The translations under genes and the position numbers were made by a program. Shown in pieces: positions 5,677-13,000 of a stretch of 17,847 bases of DNA. A model generated the notes under the pieces. That model did not search any database and was not told where the DNA came from. It saw only the letters and a program-made list of their open reading frames with translations. Origin of the DNA: Candidatus Acetothermia bacterium (lineage in GTDB: Bacteria > Bipolaricaulota > Bipolaricaulia > Bipolaricaulales > Bipolaricaulaceae); assembly GCA_023255835.1 (NCBI GenBank), contig JAGDVW010000008.1:10327-28173 (forward strand). Direction: 5' to 3'. Position 1 is the stretch's first letter; the number at the start of each line of letters is the position of its first letter.

Positions 5677-8600
5677 TGGGGACGCGCCGCTTTTATAGCC
5701 GGGTTCGGCCCCGCCTGGAGCCGCCCGACTTCATTGTCCATCAACTGCAGTCCTACGAGCGGTTCCTGCGGGAGGGGATCCCCCAGGTTTTCGCGGAGGT
5801 GAGCCCCATCCGTGCTCCCGGCCGCGAGGATCTCTATTTGGAGCTGGTGGATCCCTATTTGGGCGAGCCCCGCTACGACGAGTGGGAGTGCCGGGATCGT
5901 GACCTGACCTACGCCGCTCCCCTCAAGGCCACCGGCCGCCTCTACGCCGAGGGGAAGCTCCGCCAGGAAGCCGAGCTGTATTTGGCGGACATCCCCCTCA
6001 TGACCCCCAGGGGCACCTTCATCATCAACGGCACGGAAAACGTGATCGTGAGCGAGCTTGTGCGCTCGCCCGGCCTCTACATCACCCAAGATGAGCCCCA
6101 TCTTTTCCGGGCCCATTTCCTCCCTGAACAAGGGGCGTGGCTGGAGATCGAGCTTGATGTGCGCAAGTGGACGCTTCGGGCCCGGTTGGATCGGCGGGCT
6201 ACCGTTCCCGTCACCACTTATCTCCGCGCCCTGGGCCTGGATACGTCCGACATCGTCACCCGCTACTCCGTGGTGGTGCCCGTGGAATCTTTGGACGAGC
6301 TTTTTGAAAAATGGAAGGCCGTGATCCTTGCCGAGTCCATCCCCGCCGGGGATGAGGTGTGGTCGGTGGGCGAGGAGCTCACGCCTCAGCGCGTGAAAAT
6401 TCTGAATCGGCTGGGGCGGGCTCAGGTGCGGGTGGCCCACCCGGCGATCGCCCGCTCCTTCCAGGAGGAGAAGGTGGCCTCCCGGGAGGAAGCAATTCGT
6501 CTCATCTACTCGAAATTCCGCTCCGGGGAGCGGGTGCCCCTTTCCCAGGCTGAGGAGTACATCCAGCGCTTCTATTTCCGGCCGGATACCTACCACCTCA
6601 CCCCCGTGGGCCGGTTCAAGATCAACCGCAAGCTCGGTCTCAACCGGGAGGAGACCTTCCTCACCCCGGAGGACATCTTCGCCGCCCTTCACCTCCTTTT
6701 GCGGGCGCCTGAAGATCCTTCCCTCCTCGATGAGCCGGACCACTTGGCCAACAAACGCGTGCGGATGGCGGGCGAGCAGGCCCAGGCCGCCCTGCGGGAG
6801 GGCCTGGTGCGCATGGCCCGCGTGGCCGAGGACAAACTCATCCACATCGAGCTAGAGGAGAAGGACCTCATCCGCCGCATCGTCTCCACCCGCACCATCC
6901 AAGCCGCCCTAAACAGCCTCTTTTACACGGGGAGGCTCTCCCAATTCCTCGAGCAGACCAACCCCCTCTCTGAACTCACCCACAAACGCCGGCTTTCTGC
7001 CCTAGGGAACGTTGCTCCCGCCGCAAAAAGGGCCAAGGTGGAGATCCGCGACGTCCATCCCTCCCACTACGCCCGCATTTGCCCCATCGAGACGCCCGAG
7101 GGCCAAAATGTGGGCCTCATCACCTCCATGGCCGTTTACGCCCGGGTCAACGAGTACGGCTTTTTGGAGGCGCCCTACGCCGTGGTCAAAGACGGGCGCA
7201 TCACCGGCGAGATCCGTTACCTCATGGCCGACGAGGAGGAGCGCTACAAGATCGCCCCGGCCACGGTGGAGGTGGACGAAGAGGGGCGGATCCTCGGGGA
7301 AAAGGTCCTTGTCCGCACGGGAAGCGAGGAATTCCGCTACGTTTCCCCCAAAGAGGTGGATTTCGTGGAGGTTTCCCCCAACATGATCCTCGGGGTCTCC
7401 GCAGCCCTCATCCCCTTCCTCGAGCACGATGACGCCAACCGGGCCCTGATGGGGGCGAACATGCAGCGCCAGGCCGTGGCTCTCCTCAGGCCCCAGGCCC
7501 CCATCGTGGGCACGGGACTTGAAGCCAAAGCGGCCCGCGATTCCGGGGCCGTGGTCGTCGCCGAAGAGGACGGAACCGTGGTCTACGTGGACGCCCAAAA
7601 GATCGTGGTCAAAGGGAAGAAGGGCCAGAAAACCTATCGGTTGAGGACTTTTGAGCGCTCAAACCAGGATACCGTGATCCACCAGCGGCCCCTTGTGCGC
7701 AAGGGCGATAAGGTCAAAAAGGGCGATGTCCTCGCGGACTCCCAATTCTCCGAGGGCGGGGAATTGGCCCTCGGCACAAACCTCCTCGTGGCTTTCCTCC
7801 CCTTCGAGGGCTTCAACTACGAGGATGCTATCGTGGTCTCCGAGCGCTTAGTGCGGGAAAACATCATGGACTCCATCCACATCCAGGAGTTTGAGGTGCG
7901 CGCCGAGGACACGAAGCTCGGCCCGGAGGAGATCACCGCGGACATCCCCAACCTTCCCCGCTCGGCCATGCGTAATTTGGATGAGCACGGGATTGTCCGT
8001 GTGGGAACGGAGGTGCGGACGGGCGACATTTTGGTAGGGAAGATCACGCCCAAAGGGGAAAGCGAGCCCACGCCGGAGGAGCGCATCTTCCTTTCGATCT
8101 TCGGGGAGCGCATGCGCAATTTCAAGAACACGTCCTTGCGCATGCCGCCCATCACCGGGTCGGCCACGGTGATCCGGGTGAAGAGGCTTTCCCGGGCCGC
8201 AGGCGACGAGCTCGAGGCCGGGGTGAACGAGCTTGTGAAGGTTTATGTGGCGCAAAGGCGCCGCATCGCCGTAGGCGATAAGCTCGCCGGCCGGCACGGA
8301 AACAAAGGGGTCATCTCCGCCATCCTCCCGGTGGAGGACATGCCCTTCCTCCCCGATGGAACCCCCATCGACGTGATCTTGAACCCCTTGGGGGTCCCCT
8401 CCCGGATGAACTTGGGGCAGATCTTCGAAACCAACCTCGGTTGGCTTGCGTATTTGCGCGGGGAGAAGGTGGCCTCGCCCCCGTTCGACGGGGCGAAGGA
8501 GGAGGAGATCCTAAAAGAGCTGACCGAGGAGCTCAAAAAGCGCGGGCTTTCCGACGGTTCCCGCGCGGACGGGAAGGTGATCCTCCGCGATGGCCGAACA

Positions 8601-9002
8601 GGGGAACCCTTCGAGTCGCCGGTGACCGTGGGGGTCATGTACCTCCTCAAGCTCGAGCACATCGCCGCCGACAAGATCCACGCCCGCTCCACCGGGCCTT
8701 ACGCCCTCATCACCCAGCAGCCTTTGGGCGGCCGGGCCCACTTCGGCGGCCAGCGCCTGGGCGAAATGGAGGTCTGGGCCCTGGAGGCTTATGGCGCGGC
8801 CTCCCTCCTCCAGGAGATGCTCACCCTCAAAAGCGACGACGTGCGGGGCCGGGTGGCCTTGTACAAGGCCATCCTCCGGGGCGAGGACTTCCCCCGGCCG
8901 GGGATCCCCGAATCCTTCCGGGTGCTGTGGCAGGAACTCCGCTGCCTTGGCCTCTCCCTCAAGGCCTATGACAAAAGCGGCCGGGAATTGGATATCATTT
9001 AG
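5676..9002 (+). CDS. rpoB: DNA-directed RNA polymerase subunit beta
   Basis: This is the 1108-residue beta subunit, close to the Thermus length and complete to the conserved C-terminus (GEMEVWALEAYGAA). The ATG at 5676 overlaps the rplL stop; a GTG one codon earlier is also possible. Catalytic-core motifs are intact, including EGFNYEDAIVVSERLV (about 710-725) and GDKLAGRHGNKG with Lys869 and Lys877 (E. coli Lys1065/1073). The rifampicin region (about 417-444) is largely canonical but has Glu426 for Asp516 and Arg420 for Gln510 (E. coli numbering). The adjacent fork loop 2 (445-455) is abnormal: NVAPAAKRAKV replaces PGGLTRERAGF, keeping only the Arg equivalent to Arg542 and the following Ala. 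Further changes are Ala in HPSHYARICP and RAHF in place of KAQF. rpoC does not follow; a Nudix gene starts five bases after the stop. Confidence 0.97.
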   Translation: MGTRRFYSRVRPRLEPPDFIVHQLQSYERFLREGIPQVFAEVSPIRAPGREDLYLELVDPYLGEPRYDEWECRDRDLTYAAPLKATGRLYAEGKLRQEAELYLADIPLMTPRGTFIINGTENVIVSELVRSPGLYITQDEPHLFRAHFLPEQGAWLEIELDVRKWTLRARLDRRATVPVTTYLRALGLDTSDIVTRYSVVVPVESLDELFEKWKAVILAESIPAGDEVWSVGEELTPQRVKILNRLGRAQVRVAHPAIARSFQEEKVASREEAIRLIYSKFRSGERVPLSQAEEYIQRFYFRPDTYHLTPVGRFKINRKLGLNREETFLTPEDIFAALHLLLRAPEDPSLLDEPDHLANKRVRMAGEQAQAALREGLVRMARVAEDKLIHIELEEKDLIRRIVSTRTIQAALNSLFYTGRLSQFLEQTNPLSELTHKRRLSALGNVAPAAKRAKVEIRDVHPSHYARICPIETPEGQNVGLITSMAVYARVNEYGFLEAPYAVVKDGRITGEIRYLMADEEERYKIAPATVEVDEEGRILGEKVLVRTGSEEFRYVSPKEVDFVEVSPNMILGVSAALIPFLEHDDANRALMGANMQRQAVALLRPQAPIVGTGLEAKAARDSGAVVVAEEDGTVVYVDAQKIVVKGKKGQKTYRLRTFERSNQDTVIHQRPLVRKGDKVKKGDVLADSQFSEGGELALGTNLLVAFLPFEGFNYEDAIVVSERLVRENIMDSIHIQEFEVRAEDTKLGPEEITADIPNLPRSAMRNLDEHGIVRVGTEVRTGDILVGKITPKGESEPTPEERIFLSIFGERMRNFKNTSLRMPPITGSATVIRVKRLSRAAGDELEAGVNELVKVYVAQRRRIAVGDKLAGRHGNKGVISAILPVEDMPFLPDGTPIDVILNPLGVPSRMNLGQIFETNLGWLAYLRGEKVASPPFDGAKEEEILKELTEELKKRGLSDGSRADGKVILRDGRTGEPFESPVTVGVMYLLKLEHIAADKIHARSTGPYALITQQPLGGRAHFGGQRLGEMEVWALEAYGAASLLQEMLTLKSDDVRGRVALYKAILRGEDFPRPGIPESFRVLWQELRCLGLSLKAYDKSGRELDII

Positions 9003-9007
9003 TTCCC

Positions 9008-9445
9008 ATGGAGGAGCGAGCCGCTGGCCTGATCCTATTTCGGGAAAACTCCGGGCGGCGCGAGTACCTTCTCATTAAAAACCGGCACGGCGGACACTGG
9101 GGATTCCCCAAGGGCCACCTGGAACCGGGGGAGGACGAGCTCCAGGCGGCCTTGCGGGAAACCGCCGAGGAAGTGCACGTGAATCAAGTCCAAGTCCTTC
9201 CAGGCTTCCGCACCGTCGTCCGCTACACCTTTCCCAGGCAGAACGAGCTCGTGGAAAAGGAGGTCGTCCTCTTTTTGGCGCGGACGGAGGAGAAGGGCAA
9301 GCCCTTTCGGAAGGAAGTGGACGAGATGGCTTGGCTTCCTTTTGCGGAGGCCTTGCAGCGCATAACTTTTCCCGAGCAGCGGGAGGCCCTGCGCCAAGCG
9401 GAGGAGTGGCTTGGCACGCATTGGGCTGCCCTCCAAAGTCATTGA
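9008..9445 (+). CDS. Nudix hydrolase, Ap4A-hydrolase-like
   Basis: This 145-residue Nudix protein has the Nudix box at residues 36-58: Gly36, Glu42, Arg50-Glu51 and Glu54-Glu55, which bind divalent metal. The box ends VHV where the consensus has xGU, so the usual Gly is His57. The preceding HGGHWGFPKGHLEPGE resembles asymmetric bis(5'-nucleosyl)-tetraphosphatases, which remove alarmone-like dinucleotides such as Ap4A. The substrate is inferred from that resemblance only. The ATG lies five bases after the rpoB stop, so the gene is almost certainly in the rpoB operon. Its stop region overlaps the convergent antiporter gene by seven bases. Confidence 0.85.
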   Translation: MEERAAGLILFRENSGRREYLLIKNRHGGHWGFPKGHLEPGEDELQAALRETAEEVHVNQVQVLPGFRTVVRYTFPRQNELVEKEVVLFLARTEEKGKPFRKEVDEMAWLPFAEALQRITFPEQREALRQAEEWLGTHWAALQSH

Positions 9446-10653
9446 ATCTCGCCGGCACGTTCCAAGGCGAGTTTTGCCACGAAGGGACCGACAAGCTCGT
9501 GGATCACCGTAGCCCCAATGGCCACGTTCACCAAAATATCGGCAAAGGAGGCGAGCTCTGGGATTCCCCTCATGGAGAGGGCTAACCCAATGACAATTCC
9601 ACCCTGAGGGATCAGGCCCAAACCAGTATAGCGGCGCACAGAAGGAGGGGCCCGCCCCAAAGTCGCCCCGAGATACGCTCCGCTTAGTTTCCCCCCAGTG
9701 CGCAGGGCTACGAAAAGCAAAACCAGCGGAAAATGCTTGATCAGCACAGCGAAATCCAAGTACAAACCGCTCAGGGTGAAGAAGAGGAGGAACACCAGGG
9801 GTTCCACGCTTCTTTCCAAAAGCTGGAAGATGCGGGGACGCAGGCGACGGGCGTTGACCAAGGTCATCCCGCTGGTCATGGTCACAAGAAGGGCATCCAG
9901 TTTCAGCAGCGTCCCCAGCCCAAAACCCAGAAGGAGAACAGCCACGATCAAGGCAATCTGAATCCCATCCTCACTCCTTCCCAAAAGTTTTGCCACCCCC
10001 TGGTAAATGAGACCGATCCCCACTCCCAGGGCCAGGGAGCTGAGTATCCCGATGAATGGCTGAAAGAAGGCGAAGAGGCTCGTGGCGGAGCGGGTCGCCA
10101 AAATTATGGCCACCGCTGTGGCCACGCTGAAATTGATGATCGCCAAAGCATCATCAAAGGCGGCTGCACCCATAATGCTGAAGGAGACCATCCCCCTTGC
10201 CCGGTACTGATGCATCACCGCCAAGGTCGCCGAAGGGTCGGTGGGGGTGGCCAGGGCCCCCATGAGCAGGGCCAAGGGCAGGGCCGCGGCAAAGCTATTT
10301 GCCCCTGGTACGCGCAAAAGGAAAGGCAAAACCAACAAACCTCCGGTTAGGACCGCCAAAGCTGCGATCTCCGCCTCGCCCAGGGCCAGGAAAACCATCG
10401 CTTTTCCTAATTCCTTCAAAGCCCGAAAAGATAGCGTCCCACCAACCTCGAAGGTGATGATCGCCAAGGCCGCGTTCACCACCACGTTGGTCCCCGAAAG
10501 GAAGGCCGCGGGGATGACCCCACTGATTTTTGGGCTCAGAACGATCCCAGCGACTAGATACCCCGCTACCCGGGGGAACCTGAACCGATGGGCGATTTCT
10601 CCGAGCAGAAGTCCCAAACCCAAAAGTAAACTTATCGCGAGTAGCTGGTCCAT
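9439..10653 (-). CDS. CPA2-type cation:proton antiporter
   Basis: This 404-residue integral membrane protein has about 12-13 hydrophobic segments along nearly its whole length. The ion-binding motifs of Kef/NapA-like antiporters are visible: ATPTDPSATLAV with Asp139, and AAFDDALAI with Asp167-Asp168. The double Asp marks the electrogenic CPA2 type rather than CPA1 (Asn-Asp). A glycine-rich segment QGGIVIGLALSMRG lies near the C-terminus. No C-terminal nucleotide-binding (RCK/TrkA-N) domain is present. It probably exchanges Na+ or K+ for H+ across the inner membrane. The ATG at 10653 is preferred over TTG at 10680 because a promoter -10 box overlaps the TTG. The gene is divergent from the ArsB/NhaD-like permease. 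Confidence 0.88.
   Translation of the reverse strand: MDQLLAISLLLGLGLLLGEIAHRFRFPRVAGYLVAGIVLSPKISGVIPAAFLSGTNVVVNAALAIITFEVGGTLSFRALKELGKAMVFLALGEAEIAALAVLTGGLLVLPFLLRVPGANSFAAALPLALLMGALATPTDPSATLAVMHQYRARGMVSFSIMGAAAFDDALAIINFSVATAVAIILATRSATSLFAFFQPFIGILSSLALGVGIGLIYQGVAKLLGRSEDGIQIALIVAVLLLGFGLGTLLKLDALLVTMTSGMTLVNARRLRPRIFQLLERSVEPLVFLLFFTLSGLYLDFAVLIKHFPLVLLFVALRTGGKLSGAYLGATLGRAPPSVRRYTGLGLIPQGGIVIGLALSMRGIPELASFADILVNVAIGATVIHELVGPFVAKLALERAGEIQ
9448..9475 (+). terminator. Possible intrinsic terminator of the rpoB-Nudix operon
   Basis: CTCGCC (9448-9453) pairs with GGCGAG (9466-9471) across a 12-base loop and is followed at once by TTTT (9472-9475). It begins two bases after the Nudix stop, where a terminator is needed. 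The sequence also encodes the C-terminus of the minus-strand antiporter, so it would be a terminator embedded in an antisense gene. The stem is short (6 bp) and the T-run is only four bases. Confidence 0.4.
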
Positions 10654-10679
10654 AGAAGATGGCTCGGAATTTGTGCCCA

Positions 10680-10708
10680 ATGATAACCGGCCAGAAGATC
10701 CTCTCCAA
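10680..10708 (-). promoter_or_regulatory. Promoter of the antiporter gene
   Basis: On the minus strand, TTGGAG (10708-10703) and TATCAT (10685-10680, five of six consensus bases) are 17 bases apart. Transcription would start near 10673, downstream of the TTG at 10680, leaving about 20 bases of leader before the ATG at 10653. This supports the ATG as the start. The -35 box is weak. Confidence 0.45.
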
Positions 10709-10776
10709 TGCGCTTGAACAAGTCGGCCCGAAAGGCCCTAAGCCCGGAAAATCGGCCCCTTTGAAATCACGGCTTT

Positions 10777-10805
10777 TTGAGGGGGTGGAAGACCTGGAAT
10801 AAACT
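10777..10805 (+). promoter_or_regulatory. Promoter of the ArsB/NhaD-like permease gene
   Basis: TTGAGG (10777-10782) and TAAACT (10800-10805) are 17 bases apart, and the -35 box is identical to that of the tRNA operon promoter at 381-386. The -10 box ends 10 bases before the ATG at 10816, so the mRNA would have almost no 5' leader, in line with the absence of a ribosome-binding site there. Confidence 0.45.
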
Positions 10806-10815
10806 TGAGTTTGTT

Positions 10816-12114
10816 ATGTCGACAACGGCGACCATTGCTTCCGGAGCAATTTTCGCCGCCACTTACGCCCTCATCTTCACAGAAAAAGTGCACCGCACCG
10901 TGGCTGCCCTGGCCGGCGCGGTGGGCATGATCATCGTGGGGCAGGCCTTGGGGTTTTTCTCTTGGGAGGAGGCGATCTCCGCCATCGACTTCAACACCAT
11001 CGCCCTCCTTTTGGGGATGATGATCATCGTTGGCTTGGTTGGACAAACCGGCTTTTTTGAGTATCTCGCGATGTTAGCTGCGCGGACCACCCGCGGCCGG
11101 CCCTGGGCCCTTTTCGCTGCCCTCTCGGTCCTGGCAGGGTTGGTCTCCAGCATGCTGGATAACGTTACCACCATGGTGATGATCGCCCCCATCACCTTTT
11201 CCGTAGCCGAGATTCTGGAAATAGATCCAACCCCCACCATCCTCGGAGAGATCATCTTTTCGAACTTTGGGGGCACCGCCACCCTCATCGGTGACCCGCC
11301 AAACATCCTGATTGGTTCCGCCGCCGGTTTTTCTTTCATGGACTTTTTGGTCTATTTGGCCCCCATCGTCGTCGCCGTCTCTGGTCTTTGTTTATTTTTG
11401 CTGCGCTTTGTGTTCCGCCGGGAATTCGCGCATACCCCTAAAAACATAGAAGCCCTGGCCAACCTGGAACCAGGAAAAGCCATCACCGACCGCCGTCGCT
11501 TCAGGGCGATGCTGGGCGTTCTTTCATCTGTGGTGGTTCTTTATTTTGTTCACGATTATTTGGGGCTAAAGCCGGGGCTCGTGGCCCTGGTGGGCGCGAC
11601 CTTGGCCCTTTTGGCCCTCCGCCCAAAGATGTCGGAGGCGCTGGCCGCGGTGGAGTGGGAGGTCCTCCTCTTCTTCGCCGGCCTTTTCATCGTGATTCGG
11701 GGGATCGAGGTCTCCGGATTGTTGGAATGGTTGATGACCCCGGTCAGAGGGGTGGTCTCAGGGGGCGAGTTTTTCGCCGCACTGGTGATGCTGTGGATCG
11801 GCGCCATCCTTTCCTCCTTCGGGGGAAGCGTGCCCGTGACCATGGCCCTCATCCCCATAGGGCAGGCCCTCATCAGGTTGGGAAATTTTGGGCCGAGCAT
11901 TTGGTGGGGCCTGGCCCTGGGGGTGGGGCTTGGCGCCAACGGGACTCTGATCGGCGGCGCGGCCAATGTGGTCGGCGCCTCCTTGCTCGCCCGGAGCCAC
12001 GGCTCCATAACATTTCGGGATTGGCTACGAAAATGCAGCCCTGTAGCGATCATTTCCTGGGTTTTGGCCTCCCTTTTCCTCTGGGTCTTCATGGCCATAG
12101 GATTGATCCGGTGA
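10816..12114 (+). CDS. ArsB/NhaD-like permease (ion transporter superfamily)
   Basis: This 432-residue polytopic membrane protein has roughly 11-12 hydrophobic segments. It belongs to the ArsB/NhaD/P-protein branch of the ion transporter (IT) superfamily, recognised by SMLDNVTTMVMIAPIT (residues 112-127) and GGTATLIGDPPNILIGSAAG (152-171). The second half repeats the pattern in GANGTLIGGAANVVGASLL, the inverted repeat typical of the fold. Members transport arsenite, Na+/H+ or anions; the substrate cannot be told from sequence, and no arsR or arsA neighbour is present. The ATG at 10816 is preferred over a TTG at 10777, which overlaps the promoter. The next gene starts four bases after its stop, so the two are probably co-transcribed. 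Confidence 0.87.
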   Translation: MSTTATIASGAIFAATYALIFTEKVHRTVAALAGAVGMIIVGQALGFFSWEEAISAIDFNTIALLLGMMIIVGLVGQTGFFEYLAMLAARTTRGRPWALFAALSVLAGLVSSMLDNVTTMVMIAPITFSVAEILEIDPTPTILGEIIFSNFGGTATLIGDPPNILIGSAAGFSFMDFLVYLAPIVVAVSGLCLFLLRFVFRREFAHTPKNIEALANLEPGKAITDRRRFRAMLGVLSSVVVLYFVHDYLGLKPGLVALVGATLALLALRPKMSEALAAVEWEVLLFFAGLFIVIRGIEVSGLLEWLMTPVRGVVSGGEFFAALVMLWIGAILSSFGGSVPVTMALIPIGQALIRLGNFGPSIWWGLALGVGLGANGTLIGGAANVVGASLLARSHGSITFRDWLRKCSPVAIISWVLASLFLWVFMAIGLIR

Positions 12115-12118
12115 ACCC

Positions 12119-13000
12119 ATGCGGCCGATAGAGATTCATCCCAATGTTTTTCTCGTGGATATTGGGCATTTTGGCGAGCCCGGCCTGGGCGGGGCTTACA
12201 TCCTCCTTGCGGAAGAGGTGGCCCTGGTGGATGCCGGCACCTCCCTGGCCAAAGATCGGGTGCTTGGGGGGCTCAGGGAGCTGGGGATCAGGAAAGACCA
12301 GGTCAAATGGATCTTTCTCACCCACATACATCTGGACCACGCCGGTGGGGCTGGAGCCCTGGTTTCGGAGCTGCCAAACGCCACGGTGGTGGTGCACCCA
12401 CGAGGGCTCAAGCACCTTGTGGATCCAAGTAAACTCGTGGCCTCCACGAAGAGCGCCGTGGGCGAGCGCTTCCGGTTCTATGGCGAGGCCGTCCCCATAC
12501 CTGAAGAGCGCCTCCATCCCGCAACCGATGGCGAGACTTTCACATTGGGCTCACTCCAACTTCAAGCCATCGATTCGCCGGGACACGCTCCCCACCATTT
12601 GTGTTTTTTCGCGCCCGAAGGGGGTTGGCTTTTCACCGGCGACGCCGTGGGCCTCTACATCAAAGGCCGCCTTCTTCCCACCACGGTCCCGCCCAGTTTC
12701 GACCTCGGGGCCTCTTTGGCCACCCTGAGCCGCTTGGAGTCCCTGGCCCCAAAACTCCTCCTTTTCACCCATTTCGGCCCCGGGGAACCGGGCCTGATCC
12801 AGGAATACCGAAAGCTCCTCCTCTCCTGGGTGGAGCGGGTAAGGAGATACAAGGATCTCCCCGAGGAAGAAGCTGTGGCCAGGATCATCGCCGAGCTTGA
12901 GGAGGAGGACTGGCCAGTGGGGCCGGGCGTCTCCGGCGATTGGGCCATGTCCGTGCGCGGCGTCCTCCAGTACCTGCACCGCGAGGAGGCCAGCGGTTGA
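12119..13000 (+). CDS. Metallo-beta-lactamase-fold hydrolase
   Basis: This 293-residue soluble protein has the metallo-beta-lactamase metal site: THIHLDHAGG with His69, His71, Asp73 and His74, then SPGHAPHHL, FTGDAVG and the late FTHFGP. These supply the ligands for a two-metal centre, as in the glyoxalase II-like group. A C-terminal helical tail (about residues 225-290) resembles those of uncharacterised MBL hydrolases. The substrate is unknown. The gene starts four bases after the permease stop and its last codons overlap the priA start, so it forms an operon with both. The frame upstream of the ATG belongs to the permease gene, which makes this start likely. Confidence 0.88.
   Translation: MRPIEIHPNVFLVDIGHFGEPGLGGAYILLAEEVALVDAGTSLAKDRVLGGLRELGIRKDQVKWIFLTHIHLDHAGGAGALVSELPNATVVVHPRGLKHLVDPSKLVASTKSAVGERFRFYGEAVPIPEERLHPATDGETFTLGSLQLQAIDSPGHAPHHLCFFAPEGGWLFTGDAVGLYIKGRLLPTTVPPSFDLGASLATLSRLESLAPKLLLFTHFGPGEPGLIQEYRKLLLSWVERVRRYKDLPEEEAVARIIAELEEEDWPVGPGVSGDWAMSVRGVLQYLHREEASG

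Noticed and set aside
5676..9002. RpoB changes at the positions of Asp516 (Glu426) and Gln510 (Arg420) read as acquired rifampicin resistance
   Set aside because: The core residues matching Gln513, His526, Arg529 and Ser531 are unchanged, and the changes fit lineage divergence; resistance cannot be claimed from sequence.
9439..12114. The divergent transporters taken as an arsenic or salt-resistance island
   Set aside because: No arsR, arsC, arsA or other resistance partner is present, and both families are common housekeeping transporters of uncertain substrate.
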